A DNA stretch of 64,000 nt from Blastocatellia bacterium. GTDB lineage: Bacteria > Acidobacteriota > Blastocatellia > Pyrinomonadales > Pyrinomonadaceae. The stretch is from positions 1 through 64,000 of the forward strand of contig JAEUQK010000025.1 of assembly GCA_016789265.1 (NCBI GenBank), in the 5' to 3' direction. This document shows, piece by piece, positions 54,826 through 63,881 of this stretch (position 1 is its first letter; every line of letters starts with the position of its first letter). A program made the translations under genes and the position numbers. Below the pieces are notes generated by a model, which did not search any database, was not told the DNA's origin, and was given only the letters and a program-made list of their open reading frames with translations.

Positions 54826-55392
54826 TCATTCATCCGGAAACTCCGGAGTGATCAACGCGGTATCGCCTATCTTTGCAACTTCGGCCTGGATCTCCTCAAA
54901 TTTGCGGTGATATAGGTTATCGTCAAAGAAAAACGGGTCGTTTGTCACCTCAAAGATCGCGAACGGCGGCGGATCATAAGCCAGAAGTTCTTCGCGTCTA
55001 TCGAATTCTACTCGAGCGCGATTCAACCCCCACAGCGGCCCTAGATAGACGTCAAATGCAACCATTCGACCGTCAAACTCGTGAAAGTAACGATTCTTGC
55101 GGATCTCATTTCCTTCGAACATCTTGAAATGTTCGTATTCGGCGTCGTTCAAATGTATCTCTGCGACCTTCCATTCCGAACCGTCGCCGTCATGAAGCGG
55201 AAATCTTTGTTGAAGGCCGATCGTCCATTCTTTGGTTTCCGGCACCCGAACGGATCGCAGACGCAGTCTGGTTCCGGGAATGTAGTTATCGAATATCTGC
55301 AAATGCGAACTAGCCCGGGTGAGCGGTTCGGGCAATCCATGCACAAGAAACGTGCGGTGCAATTCCGTATGGCTTGTTTTGTCTGTTCTCAT
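54826..55392 (-). CDS. CYTH-domain protein (triphosphate tunnel metalloenzyme family)
   Basis: 188 residues with the CYTH tunnel pattern: TELHRTFLV at the N terminus (a weak ExExK variant), GTRLRLRSVR, EWTIGLQQRF, VAEIHLNDAEYEHF, IRKNRYFHEFDG, FDVYLGPLWGLNRARVEF and FAIFEVTNDPFFFDDNLYHRKFEEI. The alternating charged strands line a phosphate-binding tunnel in this family. Because the ExExK motif is degenerate, inorganic triphosphatase activity is uncertain. Gene stands alone with an unremarkable start. Confidence 0.8.
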   Translation of the reverse strand: MRTDKTSHTELHRTFLVHGLPEPLTRASSHLQIFDNYIPGTRLRLRSVRVPETKEWTIGLQQRFPLHDGDGSEWKVAEIHLNDAEYEHFKMFEGNEIRKNRYFHEFDGRMVAFDVYLGPLWGLNRARVEFDRREELLAYDPPPFAIFEVTNDPFFFDDNLYHRKFEEIQAEVAKIGDTALITPEFPDE

Positions 55393-55461
55393 GGTATCTA
55401 TTATACTTTGGGACTCTAGCTCGAATAGCTTCGGTTCGTTTCCGTAAATTTTATTTTTATT

Positions 55462-55980
55462 ATGAAGAATCTTTATCTACTCACAGTGCTTATCGTCACA
55501 ACTCTTTTTGCCGCTTGCGGCGGTGCACCTGAGTCCAACACAAACTCAACCAACAAGACGAATGCCAATTCACCGACGGCTCCGGTGAACACTGGCAAGG
55601 AAAATCCCCTGGCGGCCCAGACGCCGACACCGGAACAAACGACCAACAATGCTCCCACGCTCTCACCGGTTTACACGGCTTACTGCGCAGCATGGGTGAA
55701 AAAAGACGAAGCGGCACTTCGGAAGGTTTACTCATCAGACACGATCAAGGATTTTGAAAAACAGATGAAGGAAGACGGGGTGAAGACCCTCGTCGAATTC
55801 CTCTCCGACGATCAGGCGTCTAATGAACTATGCGAGGCTCGTAACGAAAAGATCTCAGGCGACACAGCGACTGCAGAGGTCCGCACAAAAGGCTATCCTA
55901 GCGGAATTACTGTGGTTTTCGTAAAAGAAAACGGCGAATGGAAACTCACCAATCGCCGTCCGGAAGGTGCATTGAAATAA
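55462..55980 (+). CDS. lipoprotein with DUF4878/nuclear-transport-factor-2-like domain
   Basis: 172 residues. Lipobox LFAACGG after a hydrophobic signal, a low-complexity Asn/Thr/Pro linker (residues 24-70), then a small alpha/beta domain (VYTAYCAAWVKKDEAALRKVYSSDTIKDFEKQM, TAEVRTKGYPSGITVVFVKENGEWKLTN) of the NTF2/DUF4878 type. Membrane-anchored, function unknown. No strong ribosome-binding site is seen, but the lipobox distance supports ATG 55462. Confidence 0.83.
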   Translation: MKNLYLLTVLIVTTLFAACGGAPESNTNSTNKTNANSPTAPVNTGKENPLAAQTPTPEQTTNNAPTLSPVYTAYCAAWVKKDEAALRKVYSSDTIKDFEKQMKEDGVKTLVEFLSDDQASNELCEARNEKISGDTATAEVRTKGYPSGITVVFVKENGEWKLTNRRPEGALK

Positions 55981-56035
55981 AGTTTAGAGTGCGGGCTTCA
56001 ACACTTATTTGCGGAATGGATCTCGCACGATGAAC

Positions 56036-57247
56036 TTACGCTCCCGCAGCTTTGTAAGCCGGTAAGACGACTCGAGCCGGCTTTTCCTTTTTAAGCCCAA
56101 GCGCCCAATCGGCCTGCATCAGGGTATGGATATCTCGTGTTCCTTCGTAGATCACCGCGGCCTTGCAATTCCTTAGGTATCGTTCGACCGGATAATCGTT
56201 TGTGTACCCATTCGCGCCATGAACTTCGATCGCCATCGACGCTGCTTTTTCAGATCGGGTCGTAGCTTGCCATTTAGCCAAACTTGCTGCTTTGGCCGAT
56301 GGCTTTCCGGCGTTCTTAAGAAAACCACATTTGAGCCATAACAAATGCGCCATTTCGTAGTCAGCTTCCATCTCGGCGATCTTTTGTTTAACGAGCTGGA
56401 AACTTGCGATCTTCTGGCCCTGCACTTCGCGGGTATTTGCGTATGCAACCGAAGCGTCTCGCGATGCACGGATGACGCCGGTCGCGCCTGACGCAACCGT
56501 ATAACGGCCGTTCTCGAGCGAAAACATCGCTATCTTAAATCCTTCCCCTTCTTGTCCAAGCATGTTTGCCGCCGGCACGCGGACGTCCTGCAGCGAAAAG
56601 TAACCCGTATTCCCTGCCTTGATGCCGAGCTTTCCGTGTATCGTCCCGCTCGAAAATCCGGGCATTGACCGTTCGACGATAAAGCACGAAATACCGCTGT
56701 GGTCGCGAACCTTTTGCTTTTCGAGGTCCGTCCAGCAGAAAAACAGGAAATGATCTGCAACATCTGCCAACGAGATCCACATTTTCTCGCCGTTCAATAT
56801 CCAATCGTCACCATCGCGCTTTGCGTAAGAACGCATACCGACAACGTCGGAACCTGCGTTCGGCTCGGTGAGGCCGAAAGTAGCGAGCTTTTCACCCTTA
56901 GCCTGCGGGACGAGATATTTCTGCTTCTGTTCCTCGGTTCCCCATGAAAGCAGGCTCATGCTGTTCAGCCCGACGTGAACGGACATCGCGACACGAAGAA
57001 AAGTGTCACACGCTTCGAGTTCTTCACATACGAGCCCGAGCGAAACATAGTCGAACCCGGCCCCGCCGTATTCTTCCGGGATACAAACACCCAAAAGACC
57101 GAGTTCCGCCATCTTTTTGAAAACACTCGGCTCAAAATATGCTTTTTCGTCCCATTCCTTAATATGCGGGGCAATTTCACCCGCGCAAAATTCGCGGACA
57201 GTATTCTGTAACGCTATATGGTCTTCGGTTAATTCTAAGTCGATCAC
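56036..57247 (-). CDS. acyl-CoA dehydrogenase
   Basis: 403 residues in the standard three-domain layout: N-terminal helices, FGLTEPNAGSDVVGMRSYA (FAD/substrate), a beta domain, and the C-terminal helices with the catalytic base in VIYEGTRDIHTLMQADWALG. It oxidises acyl-CoA thioesters with FAD, passing electrons to ETF. Start is GTG 57247 with AAAGGAAG upstream. No ETF or other beta-oxidation genes are adjacent, so chain-length preference is unknown. Confidence 0.93.
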   Translation of the reverse strand: MIDLELTEDHIALQNTVREFCAGEIAPHIKEWDEKAYFEPSVFKKMAELGLLGVCIPEEYGGAGFDYVSLGLVCEELEACDTFLRVAMSVHVGLNSMSLLSWGTEEQKQKYLVPQAKGEKLATFGLTEPNAGSDVVGMRSYAKRDGDDWILNGEKMWISLADVADHFLFFCWTDLEKQKVRDHSGISCFIVERSMPGFSSGTIHGKLGIKAGNTGYFSLQDVRVPAANMLGQEGEGFKIAMFSLENGRYTVASGATGVIRASRDASVAYANTREVQGQKIASFQLVKQKIAEMEADYEMAHLLWLKCGFLKNAGKPSAKAASLAKWQATTRSEKAASMAIEVHGANGYTNDYPVERYLRNCKAAVIYEGTRDIHTLMQADWALGLKKEKPARVVLPAYKAAGA

Positions 57248-57365
57248 AGGTTAAGTCTTCCTTTCTAAATTGGTGTGTATGATAGAATCCAAGTCGTATT
57301 TCCAAGGCATCATTTTAACACTCAGCACTGAATTTCGCGATAGCCATGCACAGATTTCGTTCAAT

Positions 57366-58718
57366 ATGAGCCTCCGAAAAACCCTGCTTTTATTTTCAAT
57401 CGGGCTGTTGCTGCTGGATTCGCGAGCACCAGCCCAAAACCGCTTGGGCGAACCGATCCCGGCCATGCCCAGGCTCCTGTCGCAGCGTGAGCAGGCCGAT
57501 GTTCGCGAGCAATGGCTGAAAAAGCGTCTTGGTTCGCTCCTTCTGCCGATGATGAGGCGGCACGGAGTCGAGATGTGGATCGTCGTAAACGAAGAGTTTA
57601 ACAGCGACCCTGTAACGCCTCACATCGTTCCACCGATACCTATCGTCGGCCGCAGGGATCTCTTCATCTTCATCGACCGCGGTGAACAGCTTGAACGGAT
57701 CGCGATGGTCCGTTATTCCGAAGAGCGGCTCAAGAACCATTACCGATTTGTGATGCCCGCCCGCGACAAGTTTGGCGAGGAACTCCGGAAGATTGTGGAC
57801 GAACGAAATCCGAAAACGATCGCTCTCAACATCGGCGGCACCCGCGGTCAGCAAAGCGGGCTGACATACGATGGATACAAGTTCCTCGCGGACGCCCTCG
57901 GCCCCGAGAACGAGAGGAAGTTTATTTCCGCAGGAAACCTGTTGACCGAGTTTTTTGACACGCGACTGCCGGAAGAACTAGAGCATTACCGCACCGCCGT
58001 CCTTGTAACAGACGTTATCACACGCAGAGCGTTCTCCGGCGAAGTCATTACGCCGGGCAAGACGACGGCGGGAGATGTTCGCTGGTGGATGCTGCAGCAG
58101 CTTAACGACCTTGGACTCGACACGTGGTTCCAGCCCGACCTTAGAATACAACGACAGGCGTCTGCGACCGGAACTACCGGCCAATTTCTGAGCACTGCAA
58201 ACGAGGCTGACGTAATCCAGCCTGGTGACCTCATCCACGTTGATTTCGGCCTCAACTACATGGGACTGTCGACCGACTGGCAAAAGCATGCTTACGTCCT
58301 CAAATCTGGTGAAAGCGACGCTCCCGCAGGTCTCAAGGCAGCGCTGAAAAACACAAACCGACTGCAGGATATAGTACTTGGCATTGCTCGGTCCGGAATG
58401 ACAGGCACAGAGGTCTATCAGGCAGCGATGGCGGAGTGTAAGAAACAGGGCATTGAAGCGATGATCTACTCGCATCCGATCGGCACACACGGACACGGCC
58501 TCGGCCCATCGATCGATTTCCGGGGCAACATTGGTGGCGGGGCAAACAAGATACTGCCCGGTTCCTACGTTTCCATCGAACTAAACACCTCGACGCTTGT
58601 GCCCGAGTGGAACAATCAAAAAGTGACCATCATGGCCGAAGACGATGCCTATATGACCGAAACCGGTTACCGATTCTTCCGTCCCCGGCAGACCGAATTT
58701 TATTTGATAAGGCAATGA
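57366..58718 (+). CDS. secreted M24 (Xaa-Pro aminopeptidase-like) metallopeptidase
   Basis: About 450 residues. Signal peptide (LLLFSIGLLLLDSRAPAQ), an N-terminal creatinase-like domain, and the pita-bread fold with metal ligands in HVDFGLNYMGLSTDWQ (two Asp), GTHGHGLG (His), SIELN (Glu) and MAEDDAYMTETGY (Glu). Predicted to cleave peptides with Pro at the second position, outside the inner membrane. ATG 57366 is chosen for the signal peptide. Its stop overlaps the moeA start (ATGA). Confidence 0.85.
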   Translation: MSLRKTLLLFSIGLLLLDSRAPAQNRLGEPIPAMPRLLSQREQADVREQWLKKRLGSLLLPMMRRHGVEMWIVVNEEFNSDPVTPHIVPPIPIVGRRDLFIFIDRGEQLERIAMVRYSEERLKNHYRFVMPARDKFGEELRKIVDERNPKTIALNIGGTRGQQSGLTYDGYKFLADALGPENERKFISAGNLLTEFFDTRLPEELEHYRTAVLVTDVITRRAFSGEVITPGKTTAGDVRWWMLQQLNDLGLDTWFQPDLRIQRQASATGTTGQFLSTANEADVIQPGDLIHVDFGLNYMGLSTDWQKHAYVLKSGESDAPAGLKAALKNTNRLQDIVLGIARSGMTGTEVYQAAMAECKKQGIEAMIYSHPIGTHGHGLGPSIDFRGNIGGGANKILPGSYVSIELNTSTLVPEWNNQKVTIMAEDDAYMTETGYRFFRPRQTEFYLIRQ

Positions 58719-59908
58719 TCGAAGTTTCGAAGGCGCTGAAGATCGTCAAACGCGAAACGAGGCCTCTCGGTGCCGAACGGGTCGCGCTCGAGCATGCGGT
58801 CGGCCGTGTACTTGCGGAGGACATCCACGCAGATGTGGACATGCCGCCGTTCGACCGATCACAAATGGATGGATACGCCGTAAAGGCTGCCGATACGATG
58901 GCGGCACCGGTTACGCTTGGGATCCTCGGTGAATCGGCCGCCGGACAGGGATGGCACAAAGTCCTGAAAACAGGCGAAGCGGTTCGGATCATGACTGGCG
59001 CTCCGATCCCGGCCGGTGCGGACGCCGTGCAAAAGATCGAGTTGACGACGGAATCGAACGGTGTCGTCAGTATCACAGAACCTACATCGGTGGGGAAATA
59101 CATCGTTTACAAAGGACAAGAGGTAAAGAAAGGATCTAAGGTGCTTCGCGCGGGAGAGGTAATTTCAGCGAACAACATATCGATCCCGGCGGCATTCGGC
59201 TACGCGCGAGTAATGGTCGCCAGGCGGCCTCGGGTAGCGATCATTTCGACCGGGAGCGAGATCGTTGACGTCGGCAGAAAGCCCAAGCGTGACCAGATCA
59301 GAAACTCTAATTCGATAATGCTAAAGACGCTTTGTGAGCAGGCAGGAGCTATCGCTCGAGTTTTCCCGATCATAGGTGACGATCTAAGCGAGCTTAAAAC
59401 GCAGATCAAGACAGCCGCCAGAGGATCGGATATTCTGATCACGACCGGTGGCGTGTCGGTCGGCAAATACGACCTAACCAGGCTGGCGTTGAAGGAGCTT
59501 GGCGCCGAGTGTTTTTTCGAGCGGCTACGCCTGAAGCCGGGAAAACCGACCGTTTTTGCGCGGCTGAAGAAGACGCTCGTATTTGGCCTTCCGGGAAATC
59601 CTGTCTCGGCGGCTGCAACTTTTTATTTGTTTGTAAGAAAGGCGATCCTGATCATGCAAGGTGCCGTGCAATGCGACCTCAACAACGGAACGGCGATCGT
59701 ATCGAAACCTGTAAGGGCACCCAAAGAACGTGATGCCTACTTACCTGCGGTGTTGATCTCCGAGTCCGACGGCACGCTGAAAGCAGATCCGCTGCAATGG
59801 CATGGCTCGTCGGATTTCATCGGTTTTGCGGAATCGGACGCTTTGATATCCATCCCTCGCGGAAGCGCTTTCGACGCAGGCTCGCCCGTTCCCGTTCTTT
59901 TCCTGTGA
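58715..59908 (+). CDS. moeA: molybdopterin molybdenumtransferase
   Basis: 397 residues: PPFDRSQMDGYAV, MTGAPIPAGADAV, TGSEIVDVG, ITTGGVSVGKYD and GLPGNPVSAAATF are the family's landmarks. It inserts molybdate into adenylylated molybdopterin. The ATG overlaps the M24 stop, and a methyltransferase and moaC follow on the same strand with short or overlapping junctions, so this is a cofactor operon. No moaA is in the window. Confidence 0.95.
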   Translation: MIEVSKALKIVKRETRPLGAERVALEHAVGRVLAEDIHADVDMPPFDRSQMDGYAVKAADTMAAPVTLGILGESAAGQGWHKVLKTGEAVRIMTGAPIPAGADAVQKIELTTESNGVVSITEPTSVGKYIVYKGQEVKKGSKVLRAGEVISANNISIPAAFGYARVMVARRPRVAIISTGSEIVDVGRKPKRDQIRNSNSIMLKTLCEQAGAIARVFPIIGDDLSELKTQIKTAARGSDILITTGGVSVGKYDLTRLALKELGAECFFERLRLKPGKPTVFARLKKTLVFGLPGNPVSAAATFYLFVRKAILIMQGAVQCDLNNGTAIVSKPVRAPKERDAYLPAVLISESDGTLKADPLQWHGSSDFIGFAESDALISIPRGSAFDAGSPVPVLFL

Positions 59909-59929
59909 TATTTGATAGTCTAGTTAAAA

Positions 59930-60664
59930 ATGGATCAGCCCGCCGCCCTTGCACACGTCGCAATTCATGATACGGTCGAACGCCTGCTTGCGAACGCGCC
60001 GAAGGGCAGATTATTGGATGTTCCGGCGGGCGAAGGAGCCCTTGCCAAGCGGCTAGTCGATGCCGGTTTTGAAGTGTCATGCTGTGACCTGTATCCGCAG
60101 ATCTTTAAGCTCGATGGAGTAGAAATTAGTCAGGGAGATCTGGACGGCTCACTTCCATTCGAAAACGCTTCGTTCGAGTATGTTGTTTGTGTCGAAGGCC
60201 TCGAACATATCGAAAATCCGTCAAATGCGATACGCGAATTTGGACGGATCCTGAAGCCCGACGGTACGCTGATCGTTTCTGTCCCAAACATTATGAACAT
60301 CGAAGAACGACTCAAATGGTTGTTTTCGGGCTATACTTCACACTTCAAACCGCTCTCCGCTCAAGCGCGAGAAACGATAGCAAAGGAATTCGGCGGAATG
60401 GAAGAGATCGCGCTTCACGTAAATCCGATAAGTTATTCGGAGTTGCGTTATCTTCTGGAGACGAATGGTTTTGCCCTCGACAGCGTTCACCTCGACAAGC
60501 CAAAGCGAAATGGCTGGGCGTTTTATCCGATCGTAGGCCTGATCAGGTTCGTCTCGCGGTTTTCTTCAAAGCAAAAACGAAAGGAACGCTGGGCCGACGA
60601 GCTCAATTCGAATGAAGTGCTTCTCGGCGGCAATACTCTGATCTTTAAGGCGAAAAAGATATGA
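59930..60664 (+). CDS. class I SAM-dependent methyltransferase
   Basis: 244 residues. SAM site LLDVPAGEGALAKRLVDAGF (motif I), SQGDLDGSLPFENASFEYVVCVEGLEHI and a RILKPDGTLIVSVPNI strand. The C-terminal part has aromatic and basic residues (LDKPKRNGWAFYPIVGLIRF). Substrate unknown. It lies between moeA and moaC and overlaps moaC by 4 nt, so co-expression with molybdopterin synthesis is certain if the operon is real. Confidence 0.88.
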   Translation: MDQPAALAHVAIHDTVERLLANAPKGRLLDVPAGEGALAKRLVDAGFEVSCCDLYPQIFKLDGVEISQGDLDGSLPFENASFEYVVCVEGLEHIENPSNAIREFGRILKPDGTLIVSVPNIMNIEERLKWLFSGYTSHFKPLSAQARETIAKEFGGMEEIALHVNPISYSELRYLLETNGFALDSVHLDKPKRNGWAFYPIVGLIRFVSRFSSKQKRKERWADELNSNEVLLGGNTLIFKAKKI

Positions 60665-61137
60665 GCGAACTCTCGCATTACGACGAAAAAGACGGCATCC
60701 GAATGGTCGATGTCTCAGAAAAGGCGGTGACAAAAAGGCGAGCCGTTGCTTCCGGCAAGGTTCTGCTCACGCCCGAAACACTCTCGATACTCAGTAAGAA
60801 CGAGAACCCGAAAGGAAATCCGCTCGAGATCGCACGCATCGCCGGCATTATGGCAGCAAAGAGAACGTCGGATCTGATCCCTCTTTGTCATCAGATCGAT
60901 CTGTCTAAGGCGAATGTAAGCGTCGAATTTGCAGAATTTGGCATCCAAATCGAAGCCGAGGCAATTACAACGGGTCAAACCGGGGTCGAAATGGAAGCGC
61001 TCACCGCCGTATCGGTTGCGGCGTTAACTATCTACGACATGTGCAAAGCGGTTCAGAAAGATATCGGGATCAGCGACATTCGCCTTGAATCAAAGACCGG
61101 CGGTAAGACCGACTATGACCGAAAATCCTTCGTTTAG
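60661..61137 (+). CDS. moaC: cyclic pyranopterin monophosphate synthase
   Basis: 158 residues: MVDVSEKAVTKRRAVASGKV, DLIPLCHQIDLSK, GVEMEALTAVSVAALTIYDM and KTGGKTDYDRKSF match MoaC. It acts after MoaA in making cyclic pyranopterin monophosphate. The active-site Cys-His segment reads LCHQID where LCHPL is usual, a modest variation. Third gene of the moeA operon. Confidence 0.95.
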   Translation: MSELSHYDEKDGIRMVDVSEKAVTKRRAVASGKVLLTPETLSILSKNENPKGNPLEIARIAGIMAAKRTSDLIPLCHQIDLSKANVSVEFAEFGIQIEAEAITTGQTGVEMEALTAVSVAALTIYDMCKAVQKDIGISDIRLESKTGGKTDYDRKSFV

Positions 61138-61190
61138 TTAGAACTTTCAGGTAAACTTATTCGTAAATTGCTCAGGGAGAGATCGCCGTT

Positions 61191-61976
61191 ATGCAGTACA
61201 GAATTGCCAAAGATGCCGAGCCCCAGTTTACACTCCTTCTTATCGCTACGATCGTAAGTGTTCTTTTGTGGGTGGCTTCCTGGTACATCCCGCTTGTTGG
61301 CTACGTCGTTTATCCGCTGCGTCTCTTTGCGACGTTCATCCATGAAGGCGGCCACGCTCTTGCAACGATCCTTACGGGCAATTCGGTACAGAGTTTGACC
61401 GTATCGCCGGACGGCAGCGGCGAGGTTTATTCACTCGGCAGCGGTTTGCTTTCAGGCCTGCTTGTATCAAGTGCCGGTTATCTCGGCACCACCGTTTTTG
61501 GAGCCGGATTGCTTGCATGGATCCGTTACGGTTTTTCGTCACGTATCGCGCTTTACGTTTCGGCAGGATTCGTGGCGGTTATGACGGTGATCTTCGGATT
61601 CCTAGCTCCGGTCTGGAACTTATTCGCTACATCGACTGTCGGCGGTTTGTTTTTCACGATCATCTCGGGAGTTTTTCTTGCGGCCGCTCTTGCTGCGATC
61701 GCGAAGTTCGCAAGCCTGAAATGGGCAAATTTCGCCCTCGCGTTTGTCGCCGTTCAGTGTTTGCTTAACGCCGTTTTCGATCTGCTCAATGTATTCTTCA
61801 TCTCGGCCACGACCACAATGCATTCGGACGCGGCGAACATGGCCGCAGCGACCGGCATCCCCGGCTTCGTTTGGGTACTGGTCTGGATGGTGGTCTCGAT
61901 CTTCATGATCTCCGTCGGGCTTCGGGTTTACGCCGTAAGCAAAAACAGATCATCTGAGTCCGTCTTCGAAGACTGA
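61191..61976 (+). CDS. M50-family membrane metallopeptidase-like protein
   Basis: 261 residues with about six membrane helices. Helix 2 carries HEGGH (51-55), an HExxH zinc motif, in FIHEGGHALATILTG. Further helices are rich in Gly and Ala (SAGYLGTTVFGAGLLAWI). The family resembles M50B-type peptidases found as single genes; whether it cleaves membrane proteins is unknown. GGGAGAG precedes the ATG. Confidence 0.8.
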   Translation: MQYRIAKDAEPQFTLLLIATIVSVLLWVASWYIPLVGYVVYPLRLFATFIHEGGHALATILTGNSVQSLTVSPDGSGEVYSLGSGLLSGLLVSSAGYLGTTVFGAGLLAWIRYGFSSRIALYVSAGFVAVMTVIFGFLAPVWNLFATSTVGGLFFTIISGVFLAAALAAIAKFASLKWANFALAFVAVQCLLNAVFDLLNVFFISATTTMHSDAANMAAATGIPGFVWVLVWMVVSIFMISVGLRVYAVSKNRSSESVFED

Positions 61977-61980
61977 ACTC

Positions 61981-62005
61981 AACTGACACTTTTCACTTGT
62001 CAGTT
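61981..62005. repeat. perfect 8-bp inverted repeat with 9-nt loop
   Basis: AACTGACA (61981-61988) and TGTCAGTT (61998-62005) flank CTTTTCACT just after the M50 stop. It is not followed by a T-run, so it may be a weak terminator or an operator for the next gene at 62065. Confidence 0.45.
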
Positions 62006-62064
62006 ATCACTTGTTCCGAATAAGGATTGTGGCAACTGATCTTTCGTGTTAAATCTACCTTTCT

Positions 62065-62814
62065 ATGAAAGCTCTTTGTCTTTTGCTATTTCTGTCCACC
62101 GCCATAGCTGCACAGATCAAAAAACCGGAGCCGGCGCCTGTGAAGGTCCCATTCTCAGAATCACTTCAAGCGATCGTTGTTACTACAGACAACTGGACCG
62201 ACACCAAGGGTGAGGCGCAGCTTTATGAACGCAGAGATGCCGGATCTACTTGGAAGCCGGTCGGAAAAGAATTCGAGATCGTGGTCGGCAGGTCCGGAAT
62301 TGCATGGGCACAAGACTCGGCGCCCGAAAGCGCAAAGGAGTTTAAGAAGGAGGGCGACGGAAGATCGCCTGCCGGAATGTTTCCTCTCACATTCGCCTTC
62401 GGAAAGGCTGAAACTGTAACTTCGAAACTCTCATATCGTCGACTCGAGGATCAGATCGAGTGCGTCGACGATGTAAATTCGCACCATTACAACAAGGTCG
62501 TCGGGCGTCTGCAGGTGGGCATTTTCGACTGGAAGAGTTCGGAGAAGATGGCATCGATCACCCCTGAATATGATCTCGGCATTTTCGTAGCTTACAACTC
62601 TTATCCCGTAGTAAAGGGAAACGGATCGTGCATCTTTTTGCACATTTGGAAGGACTCGAACACCCCTACTAGCGGTTGCACGGCAATGGCAAGAGAGGAT
62701 ATGGAACGCGTTGTCGCCTGGCTCGACCCGACAAAGAACCCGTATCTCATCCAGCTTCCGGAGGATCAGTACAAGGCATTTCGCAGATCATGGAATCTAC
62801 CGAAACACGATTGA
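62065..62814 (+). CDS. L,D-transpeptidase (YkuD) family protein
   Basis: 249 residues. Signal peptide (LCLLLFLSTAIAA), and the catalytic block FLHIWKDSNTPTSGCTAM with His and the SGC cysteine of YkuD enzymes, followed by ARED-x-RVVAWLDP. Such enzymes form 3-3 peptidoglycan cross-links or attach proteins in the periplasm. Its 3' end overlaps the next gene by 25 nt. Confidence 0.87.
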   Translation: MKALCLLLFLSTAIAAQIKKPEPAPVKVPFSESLQAIVVTTDNWTDTKGEAQLYERRDAGSTWKPVGKEFEIVVGRSGIAWAQDSAPESAKEFKKEGDGRSPAGMFPLTFAFGKAETVTSKLSYRRLEDQIECVDDVNSHHYNKVVGRLQVGIFDWKSSEKMASITPEYDLGIFVAYNSYPVVKGNGSCIFLHIWKDSNTPTSGCTAMAREDMERVVAWLDPTKNPYLIQLPEDQYKAFRRSWNLPKHD

Positions 62815-63062
62815 CGCTCGGCGATTTCCCGCTTGGCGGCCGTCTGCTTGTGCGCTCCAAGAAGGATTGGCGCGTCGCCGTCGTTTCACGCAAGACTGAT
62901 GAGTTTATCTCACTTTCGATCGCATCGCCTACCGGCTACAACTATCGGATCCGCCGCACCTTGGAGTCCGAAATAACCTTTGACGGCCGGATCCCGATCC
63001 TTGCGAAAGAAGAAACTGAGCCCTGGCGGGAGAATTTCAGCAGTTACGACATGCGATGGTGA
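62790..63062 (+). CDS. small conserved-looking protein of unknown function
   Basis: 90 residues, soluble: TRLTLGDFPLGGRLLVRSKKDWRVAVVSRKTDEFI suggests a small beta barrel, with basic patches (YRIRRT) and the ending NFSSYDMRW. No family is recognised. The start at 62790 lies inside the L,D-transpeptidase gene in another frame, implying coupling; no ribosome-binding site is evident. Its stop TGA abuts the convergent stop of the DUF1223 gene in TGATCA. Confidence 0.6.
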   Translation: MESTETRLTLGDFPLGGRLLVRSKKDWRVAVVSRKTDEFISLSIASPTGYNYRIRRTLESEITFDGRIPILAKEETEPWRENFSSYDMRW

Positions 63063-63881
63063 TCAGATCTCAGCATTCAGACTGCCCGCCGCGATCACCC
63101 TCTTGGAATCTTCCTCTTGTACAAAAACCACATACTTGAGCTTTTTCATATTCCAAGACGTGTCTGCTGGAATTTGGATAGTGATCTTGCTTAATTCTGC
63201 GTTCGGACCGATCGTGCCCACCGCTTGAAGCCGCCGAACTACCGAAGTGTGCACAAGCGTCGCACCCGAATTCTCACCTGCCTCAACGTTTGTGACGAGG
63301 CCATCCTCGGCCGCCGCCAGATAAACCAAGGCTTTTGAATGCTTGGGGAGGCCGTCAACCTTGATATCAAGCCTCTCGCCGGCCTTCCTGATATCGATCC
63401 TTCCTTTTTCTTCTGCGGCCGCTTTCGAGATAGCATCGTTTGCCCGTCGAGCGTTGCTGCCGACAAATTCGGCGTTCCCATCTACTATCATTTGGGGCGT
63501 ATAACTTGAGTTAAGCCTTTTCGCAACCGCATAACTTCGCTGTCGTTCGCTGAACTCCGCGGAAGAAAATGCGTCTTTCCACCCTAGTTGGTCCCAATAA
63601 TCAACGTGGAATGCGAGCGAGATCACTTCGGCACCGAGAACCGGCTGCTGTTCCTGCAGAAACGTCAATTGGCGGTCGGCGGGGGGACAACTCGAACAGC
63701 CTTCAGAAGTAAAGAGTTCGACAAGGACCGGTACACGGGCCTCGCCTTGCATTGAAACAGGTGATACTTCCACCGAATTCGCCAGCGGGCAGGATTCGCT
63801 CGAACCGCTAAATTTCGATATCCCGTACACGATACCGGCCAGAGCAATGAAACCAATTCCGAACATCATTACAGATTTCAT
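63063..63881 (-). CDS. DUF1223 thioredoxin-like secreted protein
   Basis: 272 residues. Signal anchor (MFGIGFIALAGIVYGI), then VLVELFTSEGCSSCPPADRQL with a CxxC motif, SLAFHVDYWDQLGWKDAFSS and TPQMIVDGNAEFVGS, the DUF1223 pattern on a thioredoxin fold. The C-terminal part is a small beta domain. Possibly a periplasmic thiol redox protein; no substrate known. ATG 63881 is chosen so that the signal segment is N-terminal. Confidence 0.85.
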   Translation of the reverse strand: MKSVMMFGIGFIALAGIVYGISKFSGSSESCPLANSVEVSPVSMQGEARVPVLVELFTSEGCSSCPPADRQLTFLQEQQPVLGAEVISLAFHVDYWDQLGWKDAFSSAEFSERQRSYAVAKRLNSSYTPQMIVDGNAEFVGSNARRANDAISKAAAEEKGRIDIRKAGERLDIKVDGLPKHSKALVYLAAAEDGLVTNVEAGENSGATLVHTSVVRRLQAVGTIGPNAELSKITIQIPADTSWNMKKLKYVVFVQEEDSKRVIAAGSLNAEI

